DNA from: Apium graveolens
Taxonomy: Eukaryota > Streptophyta > Magnoliopsida > Apiales > Apiaceae
Direction of reading: 5' to 3'
Assembly: GCF_009905375.1 (NCBI RefSeq)
Contig: NC_133656.1
Location: 241,236,401 to 241,300,400, forward strand
DNA length: 64,000 nucleotides
The translations under genes were made by a program, and so were the position numbers. Of this stretch, positions 26,430-40,199 are shown piece by piece; positions within the stretch are counted from its first letter, which is position 1, and each line of letters begins with the position of its first letter. The notes beneath the pieces are model-generated. The model did not search any database, was not told where the DNA came from, and saw only the letters and a program-made list of their open reading frames with translations.

Positions 26430-27370
26430 TTAATCGGAACAATTATTTGTATAATTGAATTGTCGAACAAAAATTTAAAAAAAATAGAAATCATTCGGGA
26501 CAAGAATTTACATGGAACCCGTGTTGACCGTAATTTGACTATTATAAAAACACATGATATAAAATCTATTTTTTTAAAAAAAATTACACAGTTAAAAAAT
26601 TAGTAGGTAATATCATCCGTACGGTTGGATCGTTGAACAAGAATTTTAAAAAAAATAGAATCACCACTCGGGACAAGACTTGGTTATAGGAACTCGTGTT
26701 GACTGTAATTTGACTATTATAAAAACACACGCTATAAAATCTAAATTTTTAAAAAAAATTACACATTTTTAAAATAAGTAGGTAATATCATCCGTACGGT
26801 TGGATCGTTGAACAAGAATTTTAAAAAAAATAGAATAATCACTTGGGACAATACTAGGTAACAGCAACCCGTGTTGACCGTAATTTGACTATTAAAAAAG
26901 CACGTGATATAAAATCTAAATTTTTTTAAAAAAAATTAAACATCTCTAAAATTAGAAGGTAACATCATCTGTACGGTTAGATCGTTGAACAAGAATTTTA
27001 AGAAAATAGAATCACCACTCGGGACAAGTCTTGGTTATAGGAACCCGTGTTGACCGTAATTTGACTATTATAAAAACATACGATATAAAATTTAATTTTT
27101 TTAAAAAATATTTAGACATCTCTAAAATTAGTAGGTCTCATCATCCGTATGGTTGGATCGTTGAACAAAAATTTAAAAAAATTAGAATCACCACCCGGAA
27201 CAAGACTACGTAATGTGAACCCGTGTGCACCGGGGTTTGACTATTAAAAAAGCACGTGATATAAAATTTATTTTTTTAAAAAAAAATTACACATCTCTAA
27301 AACTAGTAGGAAACAAAATTTGTACGGTTGGATCAATTAAAAATTATTTAAAAAAAAATATAACATGAAT
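26430..27370. repeat. ~175-bp tandem repeat array in the complete CACTA element
   Basis: Same array as 1690-2640, about five units with short A/T-run length differences. It lies between the SNX2 fragment and the right subterminal repeats. Confidence 0.85.
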
Positions 27371-27459
27371 ATAACAAATAAATTTTAAGAATAGTAGAAT
27401 AACTAACGCAACACTAAATAACCTACTGCAACACCAGAAAGCAAATACAACGCCTGAAG

Positions 27460-27710
27460 TGCCACGTCAGCAAGTGGGCCCCACTATGTGCCACGTCAGC
27501 ATGCCACGTCAGCATTTTGGGCCCCCATGTGGGTCCCACTAATCCCATGTCAGCATGCTGCCGTGGCATGCCACTTCAGCGTTACACGTCACCAATGGGC
27601 CCCATATGTGGGGTCCCAAAATGCTGACGTGGCATGACACGTCAACATGCCACGTTAGCACCCGTGGGACCCCAGCACGCCACCTCAGATTTATTTTCCA
27701 CGTCAGCATT
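27460..27710. repeat. CACTA right subterminal repeats (complete element)
   Basis: Clustered TGCCACGTCAGCA motifs in both orientations with GGGCCC blocks; mirror of the left cluster at 19487-19650. Confidence 0.8.
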
Positions 27711-27922
27711 TATTAAATAAAAAAAAATATCTAATACAACGCTATGACCTCTACTGTTACACGCTGCGCAACACTAACAGTTATTAGCAATGGTAGCTTC
27801 AATGAAATGCAACGCTTTCACCACTATGTTGCAATAAATAGAAAATTTTTTAGATAATGCAACGCTTTTTGTGCAACGCTGGATAAAAACCGTTGCCTAT
27901 GCGCACTTATGGCGTAGTGAAT

Positions 27923-29449
27923 GTTCATGACCGATAAGATGATGATGCCTAAAACTTTTTTACCTATGGGAGGATTAGCTAAGAATGCGATCGCTATCCA
28001 ACCTGAAGCTTGATAAATAGACCCTACTTTAATAATCACTTTGTACTTTACATATTTTGTAACTCTGATCCAAGATATAAATCAATCACCTGGTTCCTAG
28101 CATGCAAAAGACTCAGAAAAGCTCATCTTAGTTAATATTATGTACATGCCTTCAGGAGAACATATTGTAAAGGCTAAAATCTAAATTACATGAAAAGAGA
28201 AGATGAAAGGAGAAAAAATACGACAAATATAAAAGTAATAGGAAGAAATAAAGGGAGAAATCATTGATCCTTGAGATGGATGGCATGAGAGATATGTTCA
28301 CCTCCACTTGAAACTCAAAAAAGCTCATCGTCCATTAATGTTGTAGATCCATGAGAGCACACCATACACAAGAGATAACAATCCAAAAAAATTAAAGATT
28401 ATGATACGATAATTGGTGGAATAATATCAAAAATTGCACATGAACTACAACTTTAAGTCTCTCGTTCATTAATGTTTATAACGGGTTTTTAAAAAGTAAA
28501 AAAGGCACTGAAGTGGAATATCGATGACATTATTGTAACTATTGATAGCTGAAATTATTGTAACTATTGATAGCTGAAATTAACTGGAATAAATTTATCT
28601 TTTACATAAATTTTAAGGCAAAATAATAGATTCCATTTATGTCATGAAATATAATCAAAATGTCATTGAAATCGCACTTTTATATATTTTGAAAAATTAA
28701 CGTAAATATTATCATTAACGACTTTACTTCCATAGGTGATTAAGAACATTATAATTTATTAATTACTTTTTTTGAATAAATAATAATTACTATAATTTTT
28801 AAATTTTTTCCATATATTAGTATTACTTGGAGATCTTGAATTAGAAATTCTCATTAAAATCTGCAAATTTTTAAAACAACATATCATTTAGGTTTCAAAT
28901 TTTAAAAAAACTTCATTTTTTAAATATTTATACAATGTATAAACTTTATAGCCGTTTCTAAAGTTATTAATTGATTGTTAGAAGTTGGTTGGAATAAATT
29001 TGATTTTAACGTTAAATTAACTGCAAAATACTGGAGTTTATTTAAGTCACGAATACGATCAAATATCATTATGTATCTTGAAATATATGTCTGTTGAAAT
29101 TACATTATTACCATCATGTACGATTTAACTTATATAAGTTATTTAAAAAATCATATTTTCCAATTATTGTTTATTAATTACCCTGCTGGTACAAACAACA
29201 ATTGGTATAAATTTATACATGTATAAGATTGCTCCTAGATTTTAAAATTTTTGTGCAACCTTATTTATATAGCATAACAATTTTCTTTTCCCAAACTACC
29301 CCAAATTATTTGATGCAAAACATGAAAAATCTTACAAATATTTAATCACAAATTTACAGGTAAAAGTTAAGGATGAGGTATGTAAAGTGTGGGTTTAGGC
29401 CCAATACCATGAACCGCTAACGTCCCCTAGAAATTGTTTTTCCTGTGAC
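27923..29449. other. Upstream region of CNOT9-like copy 2 with a deletion scar
   Basis: 27923-28528 is the CACTA-site right flank. At 28528 the sequence jumps to the equivalent of about 9944, losing 1375 bp that copies A1 and A2 keep, including the unknown coding remnant. The scar carries a 25-bp direct repeat built on TTGTAACTATTGATAGCTGA (about 28530-28578). The downstream flank at 48100 retains sequence past the break point, which supports deletion here rather than insertion in A. No gene seen. Confidence 0.7.
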
Positions 29450-29455
29450 CACGTG
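29450..29455 (+). promoter_or_regulatory. G-box CACGTG upstream of CNOT9-like copy 2
   Basis: Same CACGTG core as upstream of copy 1, 242 bases before the ATG; the extra distance comes from the segment with the TATA-like box. Confidence 0.45.
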
Positions 29456-29554
29456 TAATAAAACAATTGGTCAGTTTCCAAATAACTGCAAAAAGGATAC
29501 GTCCAGCACCCAATCCTAGGTACACAGCAGTGACTCTAGCAAAATGAAAAATCT

Positions 29555-29562
29555 TATAAATA
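29555..29562 (+). promoter_or_regulatory. TATA-like box of CNOT9-like copy 2
   Basis: TATAAATA lies 137 bases before the ATG at 29692, inside a segment of about 30 bp that copy 1 lacks (after 10920). Copy 3 has it at 55325-55333. Position fits a core promoter with a leader of about 100 bases. Confidence 0.5.
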
Positions 29563-32500
29563 CAGAAAAAAATATTCATTCCTACAGCCTCCAATATATT
29601 GCCGCATCTTTAGTTCAGTGTTCTTTTCCTACACAACATAACAGCAGCAGCCATCTTGTTCAGTTCATATCTAGGGTTTTTGTCTGAAACAATGTTGAAT
29701 CTCCCTGACTCTCTTTATCCTGATCCGATACAAGGTGACAACAGTGTTATGTCGAATGGTGGTGCACCTGCTAACAACAATGGTCCCTGTGATGGTGCTA
29801 GCAAAGCTATTGATTGGCCTTCTGCTAGTGTAGAGGACTTGGTTGTGTTGCTTCGAGAACCTGAGCATCGCGAAAAGGCCATTTCATCTCTTACTCAGAT
29901 TAAGGTCCATCATTTTTCTTCATTTATGAAGATTTTTGTTTGTTTTATGTACATTTTTGTTTGTTTGTGTATGTTGTTAGGTGGAAATAAATTGATCTGT
30001 AATTGTAAATTCATAAATGATGTTTTTAATACATGATTGGATGCATTTTTTGTGTTTAAGCTTGTTTAAGAAATTATTGATGATTAATTATGATTAGAGT
30101 TATCTTTTATATTTGTGTGTCTTGATTAGAAGTAATTGATAATAGATCTGAGTTTTTAAAGAGTTTAAATTATGCATTCATATGTTGAAATACAAGTTAA
30201 ATTGTGGCCTTGTCATGATTTTATGATGTCTATGCTGGTCATTTCATTTTCATAAAGTCTGGTTTAATCGACCAGGGATTATGTAAACCAGATATACTCA
30301 TTCGTTTGATTTCATTCTTTACGTGGTTCATACACAAACATAGATCGATATTTATTTGTAATCAGTCTGATTTATGAAAGTATCTCTTCAATCGGAATGT
30401 GCAAATATATATCTTTGTATGCACGAAATGTCACTTTTACGTGGATTCTTTCGATATTTTGTAGTTTTATATTTTATTTAGAACAATAAGTATGTGCAGA
30501 GAAATGATGATCTTGACTCGCCTAAATGACTGTATAGTATCATTTAAGTTTGCTTGTTAGAAGTTTAAAGTGCGGAGTTAAATTACTTACACTCTATGTT
30601 CTAATGTCTATTGGGTGATATAGTATATTTCATTTCTCACATGTGATTTATCAATACAGAAACAGGGAAGAATTCAAGATTTAGCCCTCCACATTTGGCG
30701 GTCAATCAGTACGGTTTTCTTACTCCTATCGGTATGCACAATGACTTGGGTCTACCAAATGCTTTGCATTGATCAAACTAAATGTATTTATTTTAATATT
30801 TGCTTAAGTTTATATCATGTCGTGAATTCTTTTTATTAACTTCTAATTTTGGTTAACATTAACAATAAAAGTTCCCTGTTTTGATTTGAGTTTCTTCCTC
30901 AGATCTTAATACTGAAGTGGACTACTAAACCAAAATGGCAGTATCTAGGTTACATTGTTATATTTGATCTTCTCAAGTCCGGAGTCCCCCAGTTATATAG
31001 TATTTAATCAATATTTCGTGATTAATGATCCATATTCTTTCTTATCTTTTGAAATGATTATACTTGTTTGTGAATCCCTTGATCCTTGTGTCCGATACTA
31101 TGACATGCACATCCCCTCATCGGATAGGGGATTCTTCCTGAATCCTAATTTTGATTCTTTCACCACAATTTGTAATCAAAATTTCTGTTAACCTCCTACT
31201 TTCCTAAAATTAAGTATCAGTTTTTGTTAGTAAATACAAACGTATTATGCTGGTGTTCATTTTTGCATAAATTAAAATATTTTACCTGTATTTTATGTTT
31301 TAAATCAATAAATTATGCATTTGATTAAATTTGCTTATAGTTTGTGGTTTTTTTAACAAGATTGAATATCTGTAACATGAAATCTAGAGAAAATCTATAT
31401 TTCTATATGTAGTGTCCCCCGCACCCGAATTCCCATGTTATTATATTTATTTATTAGATTTTTGTCCACGCACCCAGCACTTCTGCACCCGTATCCTTGC
31501 TTGTCGAAGAAATCTTTCATTGAACTAATGAGAAGATTTGCGGAGATCTCAAATATTTTTGAAATTTGAAATTTTGAAACCCAAAAATCTGGAAAATAGG
31601 CATTGTAAGGAAGTTCTGCAACTTTTATGTCACACGTCTTAGAGAAGTCCTACCCTTAAGATCAAGTTGCATCACATCTCAATCAGAACTTGATACAATT
31701 TATGAAATCCGCACATGATGGTCATTGGAATCATTTAAATGATTTACTACTTTGTTTGACAAGCCCTGCCTTGTGGTTTGTATTGGCTATTCTATCTATT
31801 CAAATGAAAATGTTGTGTTTTACAGTTGGTGATTAATGGAATTATCTTCTTTATTGCAGGAAGTATTATCTATATACAAGTCGTTAACACCTGAGAAACT
31901 TACTATGAAAGATTCAAGTAAAGTTTGTGATGTACTTGTTTTGTTTGAGGTCATTTCCGCTCCTTTAATTTCCTTTTCTAGTGGTATTAACTTTGTAATG
32001 TATTTGCTTTATATGTTCGATTTCCTAATTTTCAAACTTTTTTCTTATCAAATTTATTTTTACTTATCAAATTTATTATCTATATACATCAAATTTATTT
32101 TTACTTATGCAGGAGCCATAGCTGGTACTCTATGAACTTAAAAATTATATATGCAACTCTAATATCAAAGTGTATTTTCTATTGAATGCAGTGTTTGGCC
32201 ACTCACCCTCAAACGAAGATGCAGTTCCTTAATGGTATTTTTCTAAACTTTCTGAAAGCTATGTGACTGGTTTCTGTTAATGTATTCAGTATTTACATTA
32301 GTCTTCTTCAACATAGTTGGATGTATCCATAGTTATAGCTTCTTCTCACCAAATGATATAAGCTATATTCATTCTATAACTTTTGCTGATTTCTTGCTGT
32401 CTGATATTGCTACTTAAAGACTACACATGATATTGTCGAACTTGACGTGTTTTGATATATAAATGCATTCACTTTATATTTCAAGCTGGTATGATTTGTT

Positions 32501-33901
32501 TATGTGAACACCAAAGAAACAGGACACTGAGGTAAAATCAGGGATTCAGTTGAAGTTACAAGTTTGTTACATATATTCTGGGATGAGGATTTTGCAAACT
32601 TATTCAAATATTGTTATTAACTGATTTGAATAGGATAATTAAGGAGCTAGATAAGGTTAATCGTAGACAGACTTGTATTAACTTACTTTTGTCCTTGCAG
32701 TTCAGATACATTGTTACCTGTACCCTTTCTTGGAGACTGAAGAAACGAGCAAGCCATTCCAGTAACTAAGGCTAATGAGCTTGGGGGTCATTGGTGGTCT
32801 TCTGAAGGAGGTACAATTCCACTCTAAATCAATACATGATACCTTCAATTTTTTATACTTTAAGCCATTTGAATTATTAAAACAGCTAAGCACCAGTAAC
32901 CTTGCATGGAAGTATTTTCTCATTGCTAGTTGCTACCTGCCCTTTCAAGTTTCAGCTCTGAATTGAATGCAATCTTGAGATGAATTAGCTTAATCAGAAC
33001 CATAGTTCAAGAAAATGTCCATTATTTCTTACCAGATTGCATATCAATTTGCTTTAATATGATCTGATATGCCTATAAGGTTCTACTCCAAATATCATCT
33101 GAATCTTCTCTACTATGCAGGTTGGCGACCCTTCGACAAAGGTTGCTGTTCACTGTTTGCTTGAATCAGGACTCTTCCCTTTGTGTCTAAAATCCATAGA
33201 ATATGGAAACGAACTTTCACAATCAGTAAGTGTCCATTAAAATTTGAACTCAACATTCTTTTGCTTCTAAGCATTTTTTACTGCAATATATCACCTTACA
33301 TGTAAGACAGTACAGAGTATGTAATCTGGTTACTAAAAATTTCAAATTAATCTCCCTTTCTAGTGTTTCTGCTAGATGTTTATTGAAAAAGGGATTTTTA
33401 GTTAATACTCCATGTTTCGTATTAATACATATCAAGTCGACTTGATGAACATCTAATATTTTGGTGTTGATGAACATTAGTACCCAGCCATATATAAATC
33501 ATAAGGTTTATATTTGCATGGCATAGACTTGATCGTCCTAGTAAGAACCTGAGCAAATAATTCTGAAACAATTCCGGTACACCATCAAAATATAAATAGA
33601 TCGACACCCATAGTTAATTGGCTGTTTAAACTCACTCTGAACACTTGTATATGGCTATACAGACTGCATCTTGGATAATGTCAAGAATAATGATGCAAGA
33701 GCAGGGACTACAGTATTGCTGTGAGCCTGCAAACCGGTTGTGTGCAATCATGAAGGTTTTTAATGACGTAATTGAAAAGATGCAGGATGAACCGTCTACT
33801 ACAGTTTTGAAGAATATTATTCAATGTTATGTCATACTGTCCGATGATCCAAGGTTAGCCAGCAACCTTTGTAAGCATATCTTCCTAGCTGTTGTGTGTT
33901 T

Positions 33902-33906
33902 CTATT
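33902..33906. repeat. Target site duplication, left
   Basis: CTATT here and at 44374-44378; the unoccupied site 'gtttctattgttatatcg' is in intron 7 of copy 1 at about 15304-15321. Confidence 0.95.
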
Positions 33907-34458
33907 TGATAGGGATAAATAAGTCCTGATTTTATAATTAATGGGCTGCTAGGCCCAATAATAAGATGTATGATATTCATACCAGAAAGGTTAAGCCTGA
34001 TGGACCAGATCAGGCCTGGTGGAATAAAAAAAAGGGGCCCAAAAGCCCTGATTATTAATTAATTTCATAATTAATTAATAAGGGAAAAATCAGCTATTGA
34101 GAAGAGTCCCGATAAGGATATAAATCCTTATAGATTAGCCTCAAGGGGACCTAAAAGGATAAGGAATCAGCTTCCTACCTCCTAGGACTCCTAAGTCTAT
34201 CCTAATTCAGAGGCTTGTCCACCAAGTCTCCTATACCAAGTCCAATTCAAGGACTCCCACATCTATATAAGGGGCCTCACCCCACAAATCAGAACTACGT
34301 TTTTTGAATTGATCCTTGGCAATCAGCAAGGTACGTAGGCATCTTGTTAAGGCAGATTGAGTCACGAAACACAAGAGCAGTCAAATCGAGCCTTGAAGCT
34401 CACGTTCCTTAGTACTAAATACAGCAATTATATATATATTAGTTTTTTATCCATAACA
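33907..34458 (+). repeat. 5' LTR
   Basis: 552 bp, TGATAGGG...CATAACA. It contains the likely TATA box CTATATAAGG at 34263-34272 and the block GGTACGTAGGCAT near 34330, which recurs in the LTR-like remnant at about 49839. Confidence 0.95.
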
Positions 34459-34460
34459 TT

Positions 34461-34478
34461 TGGCGCCGTCTGTGGGAA
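34461..34478 (+). promoter_or_regulatory. Primer binding site
   Basis: TGGCGCCGTCTGTGGGAA lies two bases after the 5' LTR. The opening TGGCGCC would pair with a tRNA 3' end; tRNA-Arg is the primer reported for related Tat elements. It is not the initiator-Met type (TGGTATCAGAGC). The exact tRNA is inferred. Confidence 0.7.
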
Positions 34479-34493
34479 GGAACAACAACAACC

Positions 34494-37400
34494 ATGGCGA
34501 GAACACGGAGAACAATTGGAGCTATAGAGGAAGGAACACCATCAGAGACAACCCAGGTGATTTCATCAACCGTGGAGGTTCCTCCCCATTCAACTTATGC
34601 ATCTATTCAGGAGGAAGCCCAGACAGGGGCAACTCAACCCCAGCTACAAGGGACAACTACCCTGATTCAAGGTACGAATCCTCAAGTTCAACAAATACAT
34701 ATACCTGTGAATTCTCGACCCGTCGGGTATGAATATTCAACTATTGTTACTACTAACCCCCCTTATGGGATTCCCCTTCACCCTGAGGTTGGAGGAAGCG
34801 GATATGCTAGGCGAAGCGAAGCACGAGGGCGGTCGCCCCCCTATATACGAGGTTTGGGTCCTATCCCTGAGGATCGGGAATTTTATGGTCCATACACTGA
34901 GAGAGACTCCGAATCTTCGGATGATGAAGTGGCCCCGAGAAGGAAGCGTCCTGGAAAAGAGCCAATGGCCGATGGAAGGCAACGCCCCCAAAGCACCCCA
35001 GGGGCGAATCCCCAAGTAGTGCAGGAAAGGATCAGGGCTCATGAGGCTGAAATCCAAAGGCTGAGGCGTGATTTGGAGGCTCACCAGGCCACCAGACCCC
35101 ACATACCTCCTAGGGGGAGAAATCCTCCTCCTATCATAGACCTGGATGGTTCGGTAAGAAGAAGGGCTGCTGTCCCAAGAACTGATCCAAGCAATCTCCT
35201 TCCCCTTGGAGATCCTGACGATCCAACTCCACCCTTCACAGAAGAGATAATGAATGCCCATATCTCAAGGAAATTCAAGATGCCCACTATCAAAGCCTAT
35301 GATGGCACGGGAGACCCCGCAAATCATGTTAGGACATTCTCTAATGCACTGCTGCTGCAACCCGTGAATGATGCTATAAAGTGTCGGGCCTTCCCTCAAA
35401 CCCTGTCGGGTATGGCTCAAAGATGGTATAGTCGCTTGCCCCCAAACTCTATAGGATCGTTCCGGGAGTTAAGTCAGGCTTTCAATAAGCAGTTCATCAG
35501 TGGGAGAGTCCATGAGAAAAGTTCAGCATCTCTCATGAGTATTGTGCAAGGAGCAAAGGAATCTTTGAGAGACTACCTGAATCGTTTTACAAAGGAGGCT
35601 TTAAAAGTCCCAGACCTTGATGATAAGGTAGCCATGATAGCACTGCAACAAGGAACTAGGGATGAGTTTTTCAAGATGTCCTTGGCCAAACGTCCCCCAG
35701 AAAACATGTTGCAACTCCAAGAGAGGGCAGGGAAGTATATCAAGGTTGAAGAAAGCATGAGGAAGACCGTAGTAAGTAATGAGCCCACTGGAGGCAAGAA
35801 ACGAAAAACTGATTTGAAGTATGTCGCTAAGGACAAATATCCTAGAACCGAACAAAACCCTGATTCAACCCCCAAGAAGGAAGGACCTGGGGAAAAGTTC
35901 ACTGAATACGCTAAGCTGAATGCTCCCAGAAGTCAGATTTTGATGGAGATTGAGAAAGACAGAGATATTCGCTGGCCTAAGCCCTTGAAGGCTGATCCCG
36001 CCAAGCTAGATAAGGGCAAGTATTGCAGGTTTCACAAAGATGTTGGCCATGACACCGATGAGTGTAGGCAATTGAAAGATGAAATTGAGTTTTTGATTCG
36101 AAAAGGAAGATTGAACAAGTATACTGAAGATGGAGGGGACAGAAATAATAATGGAAGGAAGAACTTTGAAGATCGTAGGAGGGACCAAGATGATCAGGGG
36201 CGGAATCCCCAACCCAGAGGGCCGGTTATAAATGCAATTTTTGGAGGACCGCGACACCCTCGAGGGCCAGTGATAAACACGATCTTTGGAGGTCCAACTG
36301 CTGCTGGATTGTCCAAAAATTCCAGAAAGGCATATACTAGGGAGGTTATGCATATTGTTGGAGAAGCCCCGAAGAGGGCCAGGACAGAAGTAACATTGGC
36401 TTTTGATGATTTCGACCTAGAGGGTGTAAAGTTTCCCCATGACGACCCGCTGGTCATAACGCCGATAATAGGAAATAGCCCGGTTAAGAAGGTCCTTATG
36501 GATAATGGTGCTTCTGTGGATATCTTGCTCCATGACACCTTTCTAAGAATGGGGTATAACGACTCCCAGTTGACACTAACCGACATGCCGATATATGGAT
36601 TTGCTGGAGTAGAATATCCTGTGGAAGGGATAATCAAATTGCCAACCACCATAGGTACGGAACCAAGGCAAGCAACGCAGATGCTGGATTTCGTGGTGGT
36701 AAAGGCTAGTTCAACTTATAATGCTATCATGGGGAGAACAGGGATACATGCCTTTAAGGCAGTCCCCTCTTCCTACCATTCAGTCATGAAGTTTCCCACC
36801 CGAAACGGGATTGGAGAAGAGAGAGGAGATCAAAAAATGGCTAGAAGCTGTTATGTGGCCTCTTTGAGGGCAGATGGAGTCGGGGGGCAGGTTCTTCCTA
36901 TTGAAGATATGGATGTTCGAGAAAATGATGAGAATAGAGGAAGGCCAGCAGAAGAATTGGTTTCGGTTCCTTTAGACCCCGAGAATCCTGAGAGGATGAC
37001 TTTCATTGGAGCCACATTAGAGGAGCCTCTTAGAGGGAAGTTAGTGAAATTTTTACAAGAAAATAGTGATGTGTTTGCATGGTCAGCAGCTGATATGCCA
37101 GGCATAGACCCGGAGTTAATTACTCACAAGCTAAACGTGGATCCAAGCCGGAAGACAGTGAAACAAAAGAAAAGAAATTTTGCCCCGGAAAGACAAGAGG
37201 CTATAAAACAGGAAGTAGAAAAGCTCTTAGAAGCTGGTTTCATTGAGGAGATCCAATTTCCGGAGTGGCTAGCCAACCCTGTAATGGTGAAGAAGGCTAA
37301 TGGAAAGTGGAGGATGTGTATAGACTTCACTGATCTGAATGATGCATGCCCCAAAGACTGTTTTCCGTTGCCGAGAATTGATACTTTGATTGATGCCACT

Positions 37401-40199
37401 GCTGGGCATGAGATGCTGAGTTTCATGGATGGATTTAGCGGATACAATCAGATCAAAATGCATAAGAATGACATTCCAAATGTATCATTTATCACTGACT
37501 TTGGTGTTTATTGTTATCTTGTTATGGCGTTTGGTCTCAAGAATGCAGGAGCCACCTATCAGAGGTTGGTGAATAAAATTTTTAAGGATCTTATTGGGAA
37601 GACTATGGAAGTCTATGTTGATGACATGCTAGTCAAGAGTCTAGTAAAGACTGATCATATAACCCATTTGAGGGAAGCTTTTGAGGTCCTGAGGTACCAC
37701 AAGATGATGTTGAATCCTACGAAGTGTGCTTTCGGAGTAGGATCTGGAAAATTCTTGGGATTGATGGTCTCAAAGAGGGGAATTGAGGCTAACCCCGATA
37801 AAATAAAGGCAATCCTGGACATGGAACCCCCAAAAACTGTCAAGGATGTTCAGAAACTCACAGGAAGGGTTGCTGCGCTAGGACGATTCATCTCCAAGTC
37901 AGGAGACAAGTGCTTGTCATTCTTCAAGTCATTAAAGAACATTAAAGACTTTATATGGAGTGAGGAAAATCAGAAGGCATTTGAAGAATTAAAGAAGTAT
38001 ATGGGCCAGGCCCCGTTGTTGGCCAAGCCAGTTCTGAGTGAAGTTTTATTCTTGTACTTGGCTATTTCAGAAAGCGCTTTGAGCGCGGTGTTGGTTAAGG
38101 AGGAACTGAAAGTCCAGAAACCCGTATACTATGTCAGCAAAATCTTGCATGGTGCAGAGTTGAATTATTCAACTATTGAGAAATTCGCTTTAGCCTTGAT
38201 AATGGCTTCAAGAAAGCTGCGTCCTTATTTTCAAGCTCACCAGATTGAAGTGCTAACAAATCAGCCGCTGAGAAACATCATTCACAGTCCCAAGGCAAGT
38301 GGGAGACTGATTAAGTGGGCAATAGAGTTGGGAGAGTTCGATCTCAAGTATAAGCCACGTACGGCCATAAAAGCCCAGGCACTAGCTGACTTCGTGGTGG
38401 AATGTACCATACCCAACCAAGAAGTCGGGGGGCAGGAAGATACCATACCTCAAGACAAGGGAGTCGACAATGGGGACAAGGAGAAAGAATATTGGGTTCT
38501 CTATTTTGATGGAGCATCAAAAACAAATTCCAGTGGAGCAGGGTTGGTTTTGCAAAGCCCTGATGGATTTCTAATTGAGTATGCTATGAAGCTAGACTTC
38601 CCAACCACAAACAATGAAGCAGAGTATGAAGCCCTGATTGCTGGCCTTGGTCTAGCTGGGACACTTAGAGTCAAAAACTTAAAGGTCCGTGGAGACTCGA
38701 AGCTGATCATATCCCAGGTAAAGGGAGAATTTGAGGCAAGGGATGATACGATGGCTAAGTATGTTCACCTAGTAAGGGCTGTGATGACCCAATTTAATGA
38801 ATGCCATGTTGAACACATTCCAAGGGAAGAAAATGCTAAAGCAGATGCGCTATCAAAATTCGCTTCGTCTGAGATTGAAGAAAGTTCAGGAAGTGTGTAC
38901 TTCCGTGTTTTGAAGACACGGAGCATAGATGTTAAGCTTGTGGCTCCCATAGGCTTAGGGACGTCATGGATTGATCCCATCAAGGCTCACATTCAGACCG
39001 GTTGGTTGCCAAGTGATACAACTGAGGCACGGAAGTTAACTATTCGAGCACTAAGGTACTCCTTGATAGATGGAATTCTGTATAAGAGATCTTTCGTGGT
39101 TCCTTACTTGAGGTGTCTCAGGCCCGACGAGGCACGCTTGGCTCTTGAGGAAGTGCATGAAGGTATTTGTGGGCAACACTTGGGGGGCAGGGCCTTGGCT
39201 CATAAGATAACCCGTTTAGGCTTCTATTGGCCAGAAATGATGGCTGATGCCAAAGAATATGTGAAGAAGTGTGATCACTGTCAAAAGCATGCACCAGTTG
39301 TTAGACAACCCCCTGAGATGCTGACCTCTATCAACTCGCCTATTCCCTTTGCCATGTGGGGGATGGATATTCTAGGGCCTTTTCCTATGGCCACGGCACA
39401 AAGGAAATTTCTGATTGTAGCCATTGATTATTTCACCAAGTGGATCGAAGCCAAACCCTTGGCCAAAATCACTACTAAGCAGGTTGCACAATTCCTATGG
39501 GAAAACATTATGTGCCGCTATGGAATTCCCCGTATCCTCGTCACTGACAATGGAACATAATTCAACAATGAGGAATTCAAGAAGTATTGTGAAGAAAATG
39601 AAATTGAGTTACGATTCACCTCTGTGGCTCACCCGCAAGCCAATGGCCAAGCAGAGGTAGCAAATCGGATAATCCTGGATGGATTAAAGAAGAGGATCGA
39701 GAAGTCAAGAAATAATTGGGTGGATGAGATACTTCCCATATTATGGGCCTATAGGACTACCTGTAAAGTCACGACAGGAGCAACTCCTTTCATGTTAGCA
39801 TATGGGGCAGAAGCAGTAGTTCCCGTGGAGATATCACATTCCTCTCCAAGGATTCAGGCTTTCAACGCAGAAGAAAATGAGGAAGGGCAGAGGTTAGCCC
39901 TGGATCTGATCGATGAAGTGCGAGATAAGGCACATGCAAAGATAGTAGAATATCAGAAAAAGGCTTCATTCTACTACAACCTAAGGGTTAAAGAAAGGTT
40001 TTTTAAACAAGGTGATCTAGTCTTGAGGAAGATAGAAGCATCTGGTGTAGGATAAAAAGGGAAGCTTGCCCCGAATTGGGAAGGGCCGTACAGAGTCAAG
40101 AGTGTTCAAGGTAGAGGAACCTACAAGCTAGAGACTATGGATGGATTTGAAGTCCCGAGAACTTGGCATGCACAAAACCTGAAGGTTTACTATGTATAG
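34494..40199 (+). pseudogene. gag-pol: gag-pol polyprotein frame with two nonsense codons
   Basis: ATG 34494 has a good context (ACCATGG). The first 1688 codons are open. By residue: Gag about 260-360 (FKMPTIKAYDGTGDP, MAQRWYSRLP); a zinc-knuckle-like CRFHKDVGHDTDEC near 510; protease with DNGAS near 669; reverse transcriptase about 920-1110 with YVDDM near 1041; first RNase H about 1205-1250; second, archaeal-type RNase H about 1333-1460 (YFDGASK, NNEAEYEAL, GDSKLI); integrase zinc finger about 1555-1598 (HEGICGQH, CDHCQ) and core Asp residues near 1623 and 1685. TAA at 39558-39560 falls between the second Asp and the Glu of the integrase triad. The same frame continues (HPQANGQAE) to a second TAA at 40053-40055 and a natural TAG at 40197-40199. 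No chromodomain was seen. All steps of reverse transcription look intact, but integration would need a helper. Confidence 0.92.

Larger units (their letters stand above)
24679..38230. repeat. First unit of the 25.77-kb tandem duplication (visible overlap)
   Basis: From 24679 the sequence matches 50449 onward, offset 25770 and then 25771 after a one-base indel near 26480, up to the window end at 64000. I noted only a few differences: about 25605 (T/C), 26480 (one A), 27669 (A/T) and 36566 (T/C). The unit spans 24679-50448. The joint lies inside the solo LTR on one side and in a subtilase exon on the other. Confidence 0.9.

Noticed and set aside
31836..32135. 99-codon frame starting at exon 3 of copy 2
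   Set aside because: It is exon 3 read through into intron 3; the donor at 31950 and acceptor before 32192 explain the real structure.
34737..35261. 174-codon minus-strand frame opposite Gag
   Set aside because: Shadow of the gag frame on the other strand; no motif, no splice or promoter signal.
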